Shown here in pieces: positions 5,658-13,026 of a DNA stretch of 13,676 nt (positions within the stretch are counted from its first letter, which is position 1; every line of letters starts with the position of its first letter). Position numbers and translations under genes: made by a program. The DNA is from CAYGZA01 sp964354135 (lineage in GTDB: Bacteria; Planctomycetota; Planctomycetia; Pirellulales; Thermoguttaceae): positions 1 to 13,676 of the forward strand of contig CAYGZA010000181.1 of assembly GCA_964354135.1 (NCBI GenBank). The letters run 5' to 3'. The notes beneath the pieces were generated by a model. The model was not told the DNA's origin and did not search any database. It was given only the letters and a program-made list of their open reading frames with translations.

Positions 5658-7640
5658 TCAACTCTTCGGCCAAAGGCGGAACATGGCCACGCCGTGGCGG
5701 CCGACGGGCAAGCGAAACTCGCCCTGGAACTCGCTCACGTCTTTATGACGCCAGAGGTCGCGGACCCGCCAGTTGCCCTGGATGCCCAGGGTGGACCACT
5801 TGGCCGTCACCGTGGTGGCCATTTCGCCGCGGTTGAACAGGCCGATCGCCTTCGAGCCGTCTTCCATGTCCTTGACCATGGCAAAGGCGTCTTCGCCCAG
5901 GGCGACGACCCGGGCGCACCGGCCCAGCGGGTCCTGGTCCACCTCGATCACCTCGGGATTCGAGAGGACGCCCAGCGTGAAGGCGTCGAGCCGGCCCATG
6001 TCGCCGCTGTAGAACAGCGGCGAGGCCATCAGACACCACAGCGACATGAAGGCGTGCTGCTCGCTGGGCGTCAGCGGGCAGGGCGTCGGCTCGGCCCCGG
6101 TGCGGGCGTCGCCGATGAAGCCGATCTGGATATAGTCCGGGTCGTTCCAGCTCCCGGGGCGCGAGTACTTGCGATGCTCGGCGTTCTTCAGCGCCACCTC
6201 GAAGATGCGGTCGAGCTCGAAGCCCAGGTCGCCCGCCGTGCGCCAGCAATGGCCCCCCACCTCCTCGCCCCATTCCCACACGTTGCCCATCCCGTACTGG
6301 CAAAGGTTGAAGACGACGTCGCGGCGCTGGCGCTTCAAGATGTCGCCCATCTGCTTGTAGGGCTTCTTGAGGGCCGGCAGGCTGGAGTCGTTCTTGACGA
6401 CGTTCCCGTAGGAGCACCAGTCGTACTTCAGGAAGTCGAAGCCCCAGTCGGCAAACTGTTTGGCGTCCTGCTCCTCGTGCTGGTACGTGCCCGCGAAGCC
6501 CGCACAGGTGAATGGGCCCGGCGACGTGTAGATGCCCGCCTTGAGCCCCTTGGAATGAATGTAATCGGTCAGGGCCTTCATGTCCGGGAAGTGCTTGTTC
6601 GGGAGGATGTTGCCTTGCTGGTCCCGCAGCGGGCCGACGCGCTTCGGATCGCGCTGTTTGGGGGCGTTCATCCAGCAGTCGTCGATGTTGACGTACTGGT
6701 AGCCCACGTCGGCCATGCCGCTTGCGACCATCGCGTCGGCGGCCTCGCGCATCATTTTGTCGGTCACGCGGTCGTAATGGGCGTACCAGTGGTTCCAGCC
6801 CATCGGGGGCGTCAGGGCAAGCACGTCGCCGCAGACGATCTTGAGCGTCCGCTCCGCGGCGCCGCGGGCGCTGGTGGCTTTCAGCGTCACCGCGTATTGG
6901 CCGCGCCGCTGGAGCGCTCCTGTGATGATCCCGGTTTGCCCGTCCAGCTTCAGGCCCTCGGGCAGCTTCTCGGCCGAAAAGGCGATCGGTCGCTCGCCCG
7001 TCGTCGGAACGCGGTAGAGGAAAGGGTTCCCCGGCCGGCAGCCGTACACGCTCGGGCCGTTGATCCGCGGCGCGGGTCCCGGCTTGGGCGTCAGGATCAC
7101 GGCTTCTTCGCGCGGGACGGCGAGGGTCTTCGGCTTGGCGCCGCTGACGAGGAACCGGGCGTCGGCCCAGTCGGCGTGATCGAAGCTGACGCCGTCGCCC
7201 GCGTCGCCCACGGCCAATAGCAGCACCTTGATCCCGCGGAGGTCGAGGTCCACGGGCTTGGCCGGCTCGCCCGGCTTCATCACGCCCGATTCCCAGAGTT
7301 TGCGGCCGTCGCCGACGATCTTGAAGGTGACCGAGGCGGCGCCGCCCGCCGCGTCGTCCACGCCGACCGAGGCGAGGAACCTCTCCGAGCCGCCCGCCAG
7401 CTCGATCCACACGATGCTGTTGGCATGGGTCCCCACGCCGTTCGGGAAGACCTTCCCGGCAATCGAAAGCGGTTTCTCGCGGATCGAGCGGTTCACCTGC
7501 GGCTTGCCCCAGCCTTGACGCATCTTGCTGAGGTCGAGCGAGGAGAGCCACACCGTTTTCTCCGCCCCGAGGCCCAAAGCGCCGACCGACAGCACGGCCA
7601 GCATCGTCCCTACGAAAGCCCATCGCGTGGAATCTCGCAT
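5658..7640 (-). CDS. Secreted alpha-galactosidase, GH27 family, with N-terminal NPCBM domain
   Basis: The 660-residue protein is modular. It has a signal peptide (1-26, probable cut after LGLGA), an NPCBM-type carbohydrate-binding module at about 27-165 (VFPNGVGTHANS at 64-75 is typical), and a cadherin/Ig-like He_PIG-type linker at about 186-270. A GH27 barrel at about 272-570 and a C-terminal beta domain follow. In the barrel, TPPMGWNHW starts at 277, YVNIDDCW is at 316-323, and KYDWC at 405-409 supplies the nucleophile D407. CWRTAGD at 465-471 fits the acid/base position (D471), and SWNDPDYIQIG is at 497-507. It should remove terminal alpha-galactose (EC 3.2.1.22); GH27 also contains alpha-N-acetylgalactosaminidases and beta-L-arabinopyranosidases, which I cannot exclude. 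The start at 7640 is chosen for AAGGGAG seven bases upstream and for the signal peptide it creates. With the downstream fucosidase it forms a small glycan-degrading pair. Confidence 0.92.
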   Translation of the reverse strand: MRDSTRWAFVGTMLAVLSVGALGLGAEKTVWLSSLDLSKMRQGWGKPQVNRSIREKPLSIAGKVFPNGVGTHANSIVWIELAGGSERFLASVGVDDAAGGAASVTFKIVGDGRKLWESGVMKPGEPAKPVDLDLRGIKVLLLAVGDAGDGVSFDHADWADARFLVSGAKPKTLAVPREEAVILTPKPGPAPRINGPSVYGCRPGNPFLYRVPTTGERPIAFSAEKLPEGLKLDGQTGIITGALQRRGQYAVTLKATSARGAAERTLKIVCGDVLALTPPMGWNHWYAHYDRVTDKMMREAADAMVASGMADVGYQYVNIDDCWMNAPKQRDPKRVGPLRDQQGNILPNKHFPDMKALTDYIHSKGLKAGIYTSPGPFTCAGFAGTYQHEEQDAKQFADWGFDFLKYDWCSYGNVVKNDSSLPALKKPYKQMGDILKRQRRDVVFNLCQYGMGNVWEWGEEVGGHCWRTAGDLGFELDRIFEVALKNAEHRKYSRPGSWNDPDYIQIGFIGDARTGAEPTPCPLTPSEQHAFMSLWCLMASPLFYSGDMGRLDAFTLGVLSNPEVIEVDQDPLGRCARVVALGEDAFAMVKDMEDGSKAIGLFNRGEMATTVTAKWSTLGIQGNWRVRDLWRHKDVSEFQGEFRLPVGRHGVAMFRLWPKS

Positions 7641-7775
7641 GTTCCAGCTCCCTTCTTGCAGATCGCTTGGCTGGGATGTCCTCGCAAAGCGTGCGTATGT
7701 CCTGACCTTAGCAGGGCGACCCAGCCGACGCCACGCCACCCTGTCCGTGGCAACCCCTTGAGAACCGGCGATGGC

Positions 7776-8690
7776 TCATTTCTGGTCCGAACCCGGAATC
7801 GGCCAGCCCACACAGAACATACGGAAGTGCAGCCAGAAGCGTGCCCCGTCATATTTGTCCGGCTGGAGCGGCTTGATGTCGCTGACCCAACCGCGGCCGT
7901 AGGGCACTAAAGACCAGCAGCAAGTGCCGTCGTTTGTGGACAGCAGCGGGATGACACCTTTCGCTGACAAATTCAAGAGCGTTTGCTGGGGATTCCAGAG
8001 CAGACTCCAACTCACCTGTGTACAGCCGGTCAGAATGGGGCAGATGCCCGGCGTGCTTCCCGGAACCCATTCATAGGGCATCGCACCTAAGGAGCGCGAC
8101 TGATACTTGATCCCGAACAACGAGACGACGTCGTTTTCGGCCCAGACGATGCCCCCGTTCTCGACCCACTTCTTGAGGATCCCGACCTCGTCGGAGCCAA
8201 ACGTGTCGGCGGTGCATTCCCGCGTCACGTGTACCACGTGTATGCTCTCCGGCTTTTCCGCCAGCAGGCGAACCGAGCCGGGGGCGGCAACCTTCAGGAT
8301 GCGGAGTTCCTTGTCCACCCGCTCCGACCACTGCGAAATCTCCTCGCGGGTAAGGACGCGAGCGGGAAGGTCGCGCGGGCTGTCCGTGCCGCCGGCACGT
8401 GGCACCTTGCCATCGCCGCCCTTCGACAAAAGCGAATGGACGGCAATCCCTCCCGCCACGCCCACGGCCAGGATCAGCACGCCGGCCATAAGCACCAGGG
8501 GTATGCGTGCGCCGCCCGACCGTGCATGAGGGGGCTCTGCGACAACAGGCACCGGTGGCACGCCCGGTTGGCCCTGCGGGGCCTTCGTTACGCGAAACGC
8601 TTCTCCGCAGCCGGCACACTTGGCCGTCTTTCCGACCATCGACTCGTTCACCGCATACTGCCGGCCGCACTTGGGACATCGGATCTCCAT
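7776..8690 (-). CDS. MJ0042-type zinc-ribbon, single-pass membrane protein with unknown C-terminal domain
   Basis: The 304-residue product opens with MEIRCPKCGRQYAV, a zinc ribbon using C5, C8, C25 and C28 (MJ0042 family). A proline-rich linker (36-60), one membrane helix (about 63-86) and a 215-residue C-terminal part follow. The C-terminal part has alternating hydrophobic strands and helices: HVVHVTRECTADTFGSDEVG (151-170), then LKKWVENGGIVWAEND (172-187), and later GRGWVSDIKPL. This resembles proteins with a class I glutamine-amidotransferase-like Rossmann fold (DUF4350/ThuA-like), but no catalytic Cys-His-Glu set is evident. The C-terminal part also has six cysteines (159, 217, 223, 257, 258, 293). 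The ribbon should be cytoplasmic and the large domain outside. GAGGAG seven bases before the ATG fixes the start. It lies 135 bases ahead of the alpha-galactosidase gene. Function is not known. Confidence 0.8.
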   Translation of the reverse strand: MEIRCPKCGRQYAVNESMVGKTAKCAGCGEAFRVTKAPQGQPGVPPVPVVAEPPHARSGGARIPLVLMAGVLILAVGVAGGIAVHSLLSKGGDGKVPRAGGTDSPRDLPARVLTREEISQWSERVDKELRILKVAAPGSVRLLAEKPESIHVVHVTRECTADTFGSDEVGILKKWVENGGIVWAENDVVSLFGIKYQSRSLGAMPYEWVPGSTPGICPILTGCTQVSWSLLWNPQQTLLNLSAKGVIPLLSTNDGTCCWSLVPYGRGWVSDIKPLQPDKYDGARFWLHFRMFCVGWPIPGSDQK

Positions 8691-8996
8691 GGGAAGGCTC
8701 CTCAGAAACAGGTGAATTGAGATTCCCAGATCTCTCGGCGTCAGCGCAATTGCCCAAACGACCGCCCGCACCGCCCGACCATATCATCTACTCCGACGAA
8801 GGTCCCGAAATCGAGCCAAGTCGGCGCGCGCAAGCGTTAGTAAACATACCCCAGAGGGCGATATTTCACAATATGCCTCGGAAGAAGGGACTGCCGGCGC
8901 GGTCTTGGTCCAGGGAATGGAAAAGTGGCCGGGCCACCTTGGCTGGCGGGCTTGCCGCCGCGTATATGGGTTTGCAGATGCGCTCGCGGACTTAGA
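8691..8996. other. Intergenic gap between diguanylate cyclase and zinc-ribbon genes
   Basis: This 306-base gap lies between two minus-strand genes. It contains the ribosome site GAGGAG (complement of 8698-8703) of the zinc-ribbon gene and the candidate promoter near 8843-8871. I see no gene, RNA or clear terminator in the remainder. Open frames crossing it on both strands lack ribosome sites and recognisable motifs. Confidence 0.45.
8843..8871 (-). promoter_or_regulatory. Candidate promoter for the zinc-ribbon gene
   Basis: On the minus strand TTGTGA (complement of 8866-8871) and TATGTT (complement of 8843-8848) are 17 bases apart, each matching the sigma70 consensus at four of six positions. 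A small dyad, ATATT/AATAT (8861-8865 and 8870-8874), overlaps the -35. The leader to the start codon would be about 145 bases. This is the most AT-rich patch of the gap. Confidence 0.35.
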
Positions 8997-10058
8997 CTAT
9001 CCGCAAGCGGAGCCCGTGTCGAGACTCGCCGGCGACGGCGAAGAGAAGAAGGGGAAAGCGGGGCCGACGTGGGGTGCCCCGGGCGGTGCGGAGCCGAGAA
9101 CCGGCTCGGGTCCCGGCACCGAACCGTCGGTAGCGGTGACGGGCGGCGGTTTGGGACTGCCCGAGTGGCATTGGACCTGGTTTCGGCCGCGGTTTTTGGC
9201 CCGGTAAAGGGCCTCATCGGCCCGGCGGACCAGCGATTCCAGGCCGTCGCCTTCGACCGACGCCGTCACGCCGATGCTGAGCGACACGGACACCTGCTCC
9301 CCGCGGAAGGTGATCCGGGAGGCCCGTTCTGCCGCACGGGAACAGATTCTCTCCGCCAGCTCCACCCCGGCGGTCAACTCGGTCCGCGGCAGCAGGACGG
9401 CGAACTCGTCCCCGCCGTATCGTCCCACAAAGTCCCCTTCGCGGACCCATTCCTTCAGCCACAGGCCGATCTTCTCCAGCACCTGGTCGCCCGCCTGGTG
9501 GCCGTGCGAGTCGTTGATCCGCTTCAGGTAGTCCAGGTCCAACATCATCAGCACGAACGGCTGCTGCTGCCGGTGCCAGCCGGCCATGAGCACGTGGAGC
9601 TTTTCATCGAGGGCCTTGCGGTTGGCGACGCCGGTCAAGGCGTCGGTCCGGGCTTCGCGGCGGGCCTGGTCGATCACCTGGGCCTGCTCCTCCATCTGGT
9701 ACCGGGTGCAGAGCAGGTCGTCCTGAAGCCGATGGTTCGACTGGAGCAGTCCCACCATGTGGCCCATCAAGACTTCCTTGACGGTCTCCATCTCGCCGCT
9801 GACTTCCATGGCGCCGACGTGGTTGGCGGTTTGCCGGATCTCCGTCGTGTGGGACTCCACGTGACCGGCGGCCTGGTCGACCGAGCGCAGGAGTTCCACG
9901 AGCACCTTGACCGTCGCCCGTCGCTCCCGGGCCACAAGCTCCGACTCGTTGCCCGACGGCCTTCCCGTTCCCCGGCTGCGGGCGAGAAAAACTCCGACCG
10001 CCAACCCCACGAAGGTGCTAGCCAGCACCCAAACGGCAATGGATGCCAAAGGCCCCAT
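8997..10058 (-). CDS. Membrane-anchored diguanylate cyclase (GGDEF protein)
   Basis: The 353-residue protein has one N-terminal membrane helix (about 4-26) with almost no extracytoplasmic loop. A helical, probably coiled-coil, signalling region follows (about 40-135), then a GGDEF domain (about 136-296). The active-site motif GGDEF is intact at 215-219 within RYGGDEFAVLLP, and an RxxD sequence (REGD, 206-209) stands at the normal place of the inhibitory I-site. The enzyme should therefore make cyclic di-GMP from two GTP and be product-inhibited. No PAS, GAF or receiver domain is present, so the sensory input is unclear. The last 55 residues are rich in Pro, Gly and Ser and look disordered. 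I prefer the ATG at 10058, with GGAAAG six bases upstream and an immediate membrane helix, over an in-frame GTG at 10091. Confidence 0.9.
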   Translation of the reverse strand: MGPLASIAVWVLASTFVGLAVGVFLARSRGTGRPSGNESELVARERRATVKVLVELLRSVDQAAGHVESHTTEIRQTANHVGAMEVSGEMETVKEVLMGHMVGLLQSNHRLQDDLLCTRYQMEEQAQVIDQARREARTDALTGVANRKALDEKLHVLMAGWHRQQQPFVLMMLDLDYLKRINDSHGHQAGDQVLEKIGLWLKEWVREGDFVGRYGGDEFAVLLPRTELTAGVELAERICSRAAERASRITFRGEQVSVSLSIGVTASVEGDGLESLVRRADEALYRAKNRGRNQVQCHSGSPKPPPVTATDGSVPGPEPVLGSAPPGAPHVGPAFPFFSSPSPASLDTGSACG

Positions 10059-10357
10059 TTGGAACTTTCCAGAATCGCGCCTTAAGACCACCGCCCCCGC
10101 TATAACAAGTATAGCTCGTTTTGGGGCGCGGAGCTTGGGCGGTGGGCACGATTCTCGCGACGCGAGGAGCCGGATCAGCCCGTGCTGGGGACATGTCGCT
10201 GAACAGGGTCTCGCCCTCTCGGAATCATGCGATGTCGCTCAGTACATCAGCAGCAGGGAACGGAGGGGAACGGCCAGAATGCGGGGATCCGGTATGATCA
10301 CGCCGCACGTTACGCGGTGCAAACGATCGACCCCAGCCGGCAAGAAACAAAAAGACG
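10059..10357. other. Spacer between tRNA-Cys and the diguanylate cyclase gene
   Basis: The gap holds the dyad at 10099-10115 and a second short palindrome, CTCGCG/CGCGAG around a single A (10154-10166). Near the tRNA end, the minus strand reads TCTTTTTGTTTCTT (complement of 10342-10355), a T-rich stretch starting two bases after the tRNA that may end its transcript. No open frame here has a ribosome site or motif I recognise. Confidence 0.4.
10099..10115 (-). promoter_or_regulatory. AT-rich dyad upstream of the diguanylate cyclase gene
   Basis: GCTATA (10099-10104) and TATAGC (10110-10115) form a perfect six-base inverted repeat around ACAAG, about 40-55 bases before the start codon. On the minus strand it includes TATACT (complement of 10109-10114), a possible -10 element. 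No good -35 is found at the right distance. It may be a promoter/operator, on position alone. Confidence 0.3.
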
Positions 10358-10429
10358 AGGCGCCGCCCGGATTCGAACCGGGGATGGCGGATTTGCAATC
10401 CGCTGCCTTAGCCGCTTGGCTACGGCGCC
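10358..10429 (-). tRNA. tRNA-Cys (anticodon GCA)
   Basis: The minus strand folds into a complete cloverleaf of 72 bases. The acceptor stem GGCGCCG/CGGCGCC is at 10423-10429 and 10359-10365. The anticodon stem GCGGA/TCCGC encloses loop TTGCAAA with anticodon GCA (complement of 10394-10396), and the T arm is CCCGG TTCGAAT CCGGG. The discriminator base is U (complement of 10358), the main identity element of cysteine tRNA. CCA is not encoded, so it must be added after transcription. A T-rich trailer follows within a few bases. Confidence 0.96.
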
Positions 10430-10543
10430 CCTTCGACGATACGTTAGGGGACGCTGGGGCTTGCGTCAAGAGGTCTCCCCAAACCGGCGGGCGGCCGGTA
10501 TGCCCCAACAGCGGGTTTACTCCGCCGGCCGCTATGCCCCTCA

Positions 10544-10578
10544 TTGCTGGCACTACGGGGTGGGCATTACAATGCCCA
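10544..10578 (+). promoter_or_regulatory. Candidate promoter with overlapping palindrome upstream of phosphofructokinase
   Basis: TTGCTG (10544-10549) and TACAAT (10568-10573, five of six matches to the -10 consensus) are 18 bases apart. The -10 is embedded in an 18-base inverted repeat, TGGGCATT-AC-AATGCCCA (10561-10578), with eight-base arms and a two-base centre. That geometry suits a dimeric repressor better than an RNA hairpin. It lies 114 bases before the phosphofructokinase start. A GC hairpin (CCGCCG/CGGCGG, 10597-10602 and 10611-10616) would lie in the leader. Confidence 0.4.
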
Positions 10579-10691
10579 TTCCGCTGTGGGGGAGGACCGC
10601 CGTTGAGTTCCGGCGGCGAGTGCAGCCGGACTGTGCCTGGAGTTCTCCAAGCGGAAGTGGATGGGTGTAGTATTGCCGTAAGTCGAATGCC

Positions 10692-11981
10692 ATGAACAAG
10701 TTCCGCAACATGGTCGTCGCCCAGAGCGGCGGACCGACGCCCGTGATCAACAGCAGCCTGAAAGGCATTCTGGAGGCGGCGCGCGAGTTCGATGAGATCG
10801 GTACCGTGTACGGGGCCCGGCATGGCATTGAAGGAGTGCTGAAAGAGGAGCTACTGGACCTCAGCGCCCAGCCGGCAGAGGAGGTCGCCCTTCTGCGGTT
10901 CACCCCCGCCGCCGGCTCGATCGGCACGTGCCGCTACAAGCTCAAGCCCAGCCAGAAGGAGGACTTCGACCGGGTCATCGAGGTCTTCCGGGCCCACCGG
11001 GTCGGCTACTTCCTCTATATCGGCGGCAACGACTCGATGGACACGGCGCACCGCGTCGCCCAGTTCGCCCAAGAGCGGGGGTTGGACCTGGTGGCCGTCG
11101 GCGTGCCCAAGACCATCGACAACGACGTGGGCGACAGCCGGTTCAAGCTGATCGACCATACGCCGGGCTACGGTTCTGTGGCCCGGTACTGGATGCACGC
11201 GGTGCAGAACGCCAACGAGGAGAACGCGGGCTCGTGCCCGGCGGACCCGGTGCTGGTGATGCAGGCGATGGGGCGGAAGATCGGTTTCATTCCCGCGGCC
11301 GCACGGCTGGCCGACCCCGGGCGCGAGATGCCGCTCCAGATCTACTTGGCGGAGAGCCCATGCACGCTCGACCAGTTGGCCGATCGGGTGAACGACCAGT
11401 TGCGGCGGAGCGGCCGCTGCCTGGTCGTCGTCAGCGAAGGCTTCGACGTGGGCAAGGTCGGCGAGGTCACCGACGCGTTCGGGCACGTGGCCTTCGGCTC
11501 CAGCCAAATGACGGTGGCGCAGGTGGTCGTGAACCACCTCAACCGCGTCGGCCTGGCGACCAAGGGGGCGGCGCGTGGAAACGTCTCCGGCACCGATCAG
11601 CGGCACTCGATGGCTTACGCCTCCCCGGTGGACCTGGACGAGGCGTATCGCGTGGGCCAGAAGGCGGTCGAGCTGGCGGCAGGCGGGGCAGGCGGCTACA
11701 TGGCCACCATCCTCCGCGACGCGGGGCCGGGCTACAGCGTCCGCTACGACAAGGTGCCGTTGGTGGAAGTGGCCGATAGCGAGCGGACGTTCCCCGCGGC
11801 CTGGATCGCCCTCGGCGGCAACGACGTGACGGACGATTTCCTCCGCTATGCCCGGCCGCTTCTGGGCGACGACATGATCCGCCTGCCCCTGGTGGACGGG
11901 CGGCAGCGGCTGACCCGCTTCCGGCCGGTCTTCGCCGAGAAGAAGCTCCCGGAGTATGTTCCGGAGGCGGACCGGAAGTGA
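10692..11981 (+). CDS. 6-phosphofructokinase, probably pyrophosphate-dependent (PFK-A superfamily)
   Basis: The 429-residue cytosolic enzyme phosphorylates fructose 6-phosphate at C1. AQSGGPTPVINSS at 10-22 forms the phosphate-donor loop. IGGNDSMDT at 110-118 occupies the place of the GGDGS motif of ATP enzymes. PKTIDND at 139-145 holds the catalytic Asp (D143), with the lysine typical of pyrophosphate users where ATP enzymes have Gly. Substrate motifs MGRK (193-196), VSEG (247-250) and TDQRHSM (301-307) follow. With Asp after Asn (residue 114) and Lys140, pyrophosphate is the likelier donor, making the step reversible and usable in glycolysis or gluconeogenesis. Asn113 replaces the Asp usual at that place. 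The length exceeds the roughly 320 residues of ATP PFK-A, as expected for this branch. There is no strong ribosome site before the ATG. A HAD phosphatase and the 6-phosphogluconate dehydrogenase gene follow on the same strand. Confidence 0.88.
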   Translation: MNKFRNMVVAQSGGPTPVINSSLKGILEAAREFDEIGTVYGARHGIEGVLKEELLDLSAQPAEEVALLRFTPAAGSIGTCRYKLKPSQKEDFDRVIEVFRAHRVGYFLYIGGNDSMDTAHRVAQFAQERGLDLVAVGVPKTIDNDVGDSRFKLIDHTPGYGSVARYWMHAVQNANEENAGSCPADPVLVMQAMGRKIGFIPAAARLADPGREMPLQIYLAESPCTLDQLADRVNDQLRRSGRCLVVVSEGFDVGKVGEVTDAFGHVAFGSSQMTVAQVVVNHLNRVGLATKGAARGNVSGTDQRHSMAYASPVDLDEAYRVGQKAVELAAGGAGGYMATILRDAGPGYSVRYDKVPLVEVADSERTFPAAWIALGGNDVTDDFLRYARPLLGDDMIRLPLVDGRQRLTRFRPVFAEKKLPEYVPEADRK

Positions 11982-11994
11982 GGGAAGAATTACA

Positions 11995-12094
11995 AATTGC
12001 AGATTGCAGATTGGAAATTGAAAAACGCATGCGATTGGTAATTGGGAGCTTGCCCAATCTGCAATTTCCAATTTGCAGTTTTCAATCTGCAATT
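11995..12094. repeat. AT-rich long inverted repeat
   Basis: In an otherwise GC-rich window, this 100-base stretch is made of AATTGCAGATTG-like words. Two nested perfect arm pairs are visible: 11995-12006 with 12083-12094 (12 bases) and 12010-12020 with 12062-12072 (11 bases). At the centre is a small stem ATTGGG/CCCAAT (12041-12046, 12053-12058). It begins 13 bases after the phosphofructokinase stop. There is no T-tract, so it is more like a mobile palindromic repeat than an intrinsic terminator. Confidence 0.65.
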
Positions 12095-12098
12095 ATCC

Positions 12099-12122
12099 TA
12101 GAGCCGGCAAGGCCGGACTCTA
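12099..12122. repeat. Short hairpin repeat, TAGAGCCGGC type
   Basis: TAGAGCCGGC (12099-12108) pairs with GCCGG-A-CTCTA (12112-12122) around loop AAG, with one bulged A at 12117. It abuts the AT-rich inverted repeat but has quite different composition, so I treat it as a separate element. It precedes the HAD gene start by 36 bases. Confidence 0.45.
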
Positions 12123-12157
12123 CGAACGTCGATTGGACATAGGTCGCACGAGAAAAC

Positions 12158-13024
12158 ATGTTCCCCTTTGAACCACAACACGATTACCTGGTCGGCATCG
12201 ATTCCGACGGCTGCGCGTTCGACACCATGGAATTGAAGCACAAGGAGTGCTTCATCCCCAACACGATCAACCACTGGAATCTCCAGGGCGTGAGCAAGTA
12301 CGCCCGCGAGGCGGCGGAGTTCGTCAACCTCTATTCCACCAGCCGCGGCATCAACCGCTTCCCGGCCTTGGTCGAGACGCTCGAGTGGCTCCGCAAGCGG
12401 CCGGAGGTGAAGGCCCGCGGCATTCCCGTCCGGATTCCCCATGGCCTGGTAGACTGGATCGGCCGGGAGACGAAGCTCGGCAACCCGGCGCTCAAGAAGG
12501 CCGTCGAAGAGACCGGCAATCCCGACCTGAAGCAGACCCTGGATTGGTCCATGGCGGTCAACAAGGCGGTGGAAGGGATGGTCCGCGGGGTGCCGCCGTT
12601 CCCGTTCGTCCGCGAGAGTCTGGCGGCGCTCAGCCCTCGGGCCGACATCCTCGTGGTTTCGGCAACGCCCCAGGAGGCGCTGGAGCGGGAGTGGGAGGAG
12701 CACCGTCTTGCCGGCTACGTGAGGGCGATCTGCGGCCAGGAGAGCGGCACGAAGAAGCAGTTCCTCGGCATGGCGGCGAAGTACGCGAAGGACCGCTCCC
12801 TGATGATCGGCGATGCACCCGGTGACTTCGAGGCGGCCGTGGCTAACGGGGCCCTCTTCTTCCCGATCAATCCCGGGGCGGAAGAGGCCAGTTGGCGGCG
12901 GTTCTACGAGGAGGGGATCGAGCGGTTTCTGGGCGGCACGTTTGCGGGGAAGTACCAGGACGAGCTTCTAGCGGAGTTCGAGCGATGCTTGCCCGCCGAG
13001 CCGCCCTGGCCGGTGGATGAGTAG
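12158..13024 (+). CDS. HAD-superfamily hydrolase, substrate unknown
   Basis: The 288-residue protein carries all four HAD motifs. Motif I is GIDSDGCAFDT at 13-23 (nucleophile D15, acid/base D17), motif II is VVSAT at 166-170 (S168), motif III is a lysine in GTKKQF (197-202), and motif IV is IGDAPGDFEAA at 217-227 (D219, D223). The insert between motifs I and II (about 25-150) is long and helical, a C1-type cap that would set substrate choice. The protein is soluble with no signal peptide. The position between phosphofructokinase and 6-phosphogluconate dehydrogenase genes suggests a sugar-phosphate phosphatase; that is inference from neighbours, and other phosphomonoesters are possible. The ribosome site before the ATG is weak. 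Confidence 0.85.
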   Translation: MFPFEPQHDYLVGIDSDGCAFDTMELKHKECFIPNTINHWNLQGVSKYAREAAEFVNLYSTSRGINRFPALVETLEWLRKRPEVKARGIPVRIPHGLVDWIGRETKLGNPALKKAVEETGNPDLKQTLDWSMAVNKAVEGMVRGVPPFPFVRESLAALSPRADILVVSATPQEALEREWEEHRLAGYVRAICGQESGTKKQFLGMAAKYAKDRSLMIGDAPGDFEAAVANGALFFPINPGAEEASWRRFYEEGIERFLGGTFAGKYQDELLAEFERCLPAEPPWPVDE

Positions 13025-13026
13025 AA

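Noticed and set aside
5694..7220. 508-codon open frame on the plus strand opposite the alpha-galactosidase gene, plus a 626-codon same-strand frame at 5743-7623
   Set aside because: Both overlap the GH27 gene throughout and give low-complexity Arg/Gly/Pro or Val/Ala-rich sequences with no motifs; they result from codon bias.
8507..8995. Plus-strand open frame in the gap before the diguanylate cyclase gene
   Set aside because: It overlaps the zinc-ribbon coding region in antisense, lacks a ribosome site and has no motif.
10358..10429. tRNA-Cys as the attachment site of an integrated element
   Set aside because: No integrase, no duplicated tRNA end and no mobile genes are seen on either side.
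10851..12092. 413-codon minus-strand open frame opposite phosphofructokinase
   Set aside because: It begins inside the AT-rich inverted repeat and lies antisense to a well-supported enzyme; no ribosome site or domain.
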